Shown piece after piece: positions 63,699 through 64,000 of a stretch of DNA of 64,000 bases. Both the position numbers and the translations under genes were made by a program. Numbering within the stretch: the first letter of the stretch is position 1; each line of letters starts with the position of its first letter. Origin of the DNA: Cellulomonas sp. Leaf395 (GTDB taxonomy: Bacteria > Actinomycetota > Actinomycetes > Actinomycetales > Cellulomonadaceae); contig NZ_LMQI01000004.1 in assembly GCF_001424125.1 (NCBI RefSeq), forward strand, positions 434,001-498,000, read 5' to 3'. The notes beneath the pieces were generated by a model. The model was given only the letters and a program-made list of their open reading frames with translations. It was not told where the DNA came from and did not search any database.

Positions 63699-63933
63699 GC
63701 CGTCAGGGTAGTCGGACGCTCTGTCACACCCTGGAGAGAACGGCCTCAGCAGCCCCGACCTGCACGGGACCTGCACATCGGCGCTGGACCTCTCCTGACC
63801 CGGTCGCACGTCCACCTGACGATATGACCCGAACGGAGTCTCGCCAGGAAGGTGCTCGGACCAGTAGTTTCCCGGCAGGACTCGGGTGCGGATGCCACGG
63901 CACGCTCCCGTCGGCGTGCTCGGGAGGACATGA

Positions 63934-64000
63934 GTGACCACGGTTGCGCAGGACGCGCACTGGACAGCGCTCGCAGCGTGCGGGACTGGCAAGCTCGCGC
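63934..64000 (+). CDS. WhiB-like regulator, start only (3' end outside window)
   Basis: Translation from GTG gives VTTVAQDAHWTALAACGTGK before the window ends. The W-x5-C spacing with Ala-rich context resembles the first iron-sulfur Cys of WhiB proteins. GGGAGG lies 7 bases upstream. A divergent whiB-type gene next to a PonA2-like PBP matches the mycobacterial whiB4-ponA2 order. The rest is needed to confirm. Confidence 0.5.
   Translation, partial: MTTVAQDAHWTALAACGTGKLA

Overview
The window is high-GC actinobacterial DNA, most likely from Cellulomonas or a close relative in the Cellulomonadaceae. The strongest pointers are a secreted GH48 cellobiohydrolase with three fibronectin type III modules and a C-terminal CBM2 (the architecture of Cellulomonas fimi Cel48), a secreted PL11 rhamnogalacturonan lyase with a C-terminal FIMAH-like domain, an ATP-dependent LigB-type ligase, an F420-type oxidoreductase and a WhiB-like start next to a PASTA-containing penicillin-binding protein. 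The genus is an inference from gene content, not a database match.

Layout. 1-11.2 kb: end of an ECF42-type sigma factor, a tyrosine phosphatase, a divergent FtsH-like AAA protease, a Nei-type glycosylase with a broken zinc finger, an F420-type oxidoreductase, a three-gene phospholipid module (YnbA-like, YnbB-like, PlsC), a GT87-type transferase and a small LytR_C operon. 11.2-14.2 kb: PL11 lyase behind a LacI-family-type operator. 14.3-20.2 kb: fatty-acid desaturase and cold-shock protein, YchJ, DNA ligase, DUF2314-like and BaiN-like flavoprotein genes. 20.4-24.9 kb: an accessory cluster with a pentapeptide-repeat membrane protein, a STAND NTPase and a GNAT acetyltransferase.

25.49-34.55 kb is an integrated island. 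Its right end lies in an intact tRNA-Ser(GGA), its left end carries a decayed copy of the tRNA 3' half plus terminator, and an integrase C-terminal fragment lies beside the tRNA. The cargo is a BBE-type flavoprotein, arsDA behind tandem operators, and a sulfur-trafficking set (CoA-disulfide-reductase/rhodanese fusion, rhodanese, small Cys-rich protein, thioredoxin, DUF302, broken DsrE) with a CsoR-family regulator whose Cys-Gly-Cys pattern resembles the persulfide sensor CstR. Matching operators lie before both the regulator and the reductase.

34.9-48.2 kb: a degenerate phosphatase/LCP fusion, a dead PQQ-dehydrogenase remnant, trmO-sthA, SRP RNA, an lrp/lysE pair, a FtsX-type ABC pair, dnaX-recR-DUF5063 and the aspartate pathway pair ask-asd. 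48.2-57.2 kb: an animal-type heme peroxidase, a YtrA-type regulator with two ABC transporters, and the GH48 gene behind a second CelR-like operator. 57.2-64 kb: a NarL-type two-component system with a DUF4097 protein, tRNA-Pro(CGG), a metallophosphoesterase, a class A penicillin-binding protein and the start of a divergent WhiB-like gene.

The carbohydrate genes are probably co-regulated by a CelR-like LacI repressor that is not in the window. Inside the island, the regulator, its two operators and the reductase, rhodanese, thioredoxin and DUF302 genes look like one sulfide/persulfide response regulon carried next to arsenic chaperone/ATPase genes. All coordinates and motifs were read by eye; no similarity search was run.
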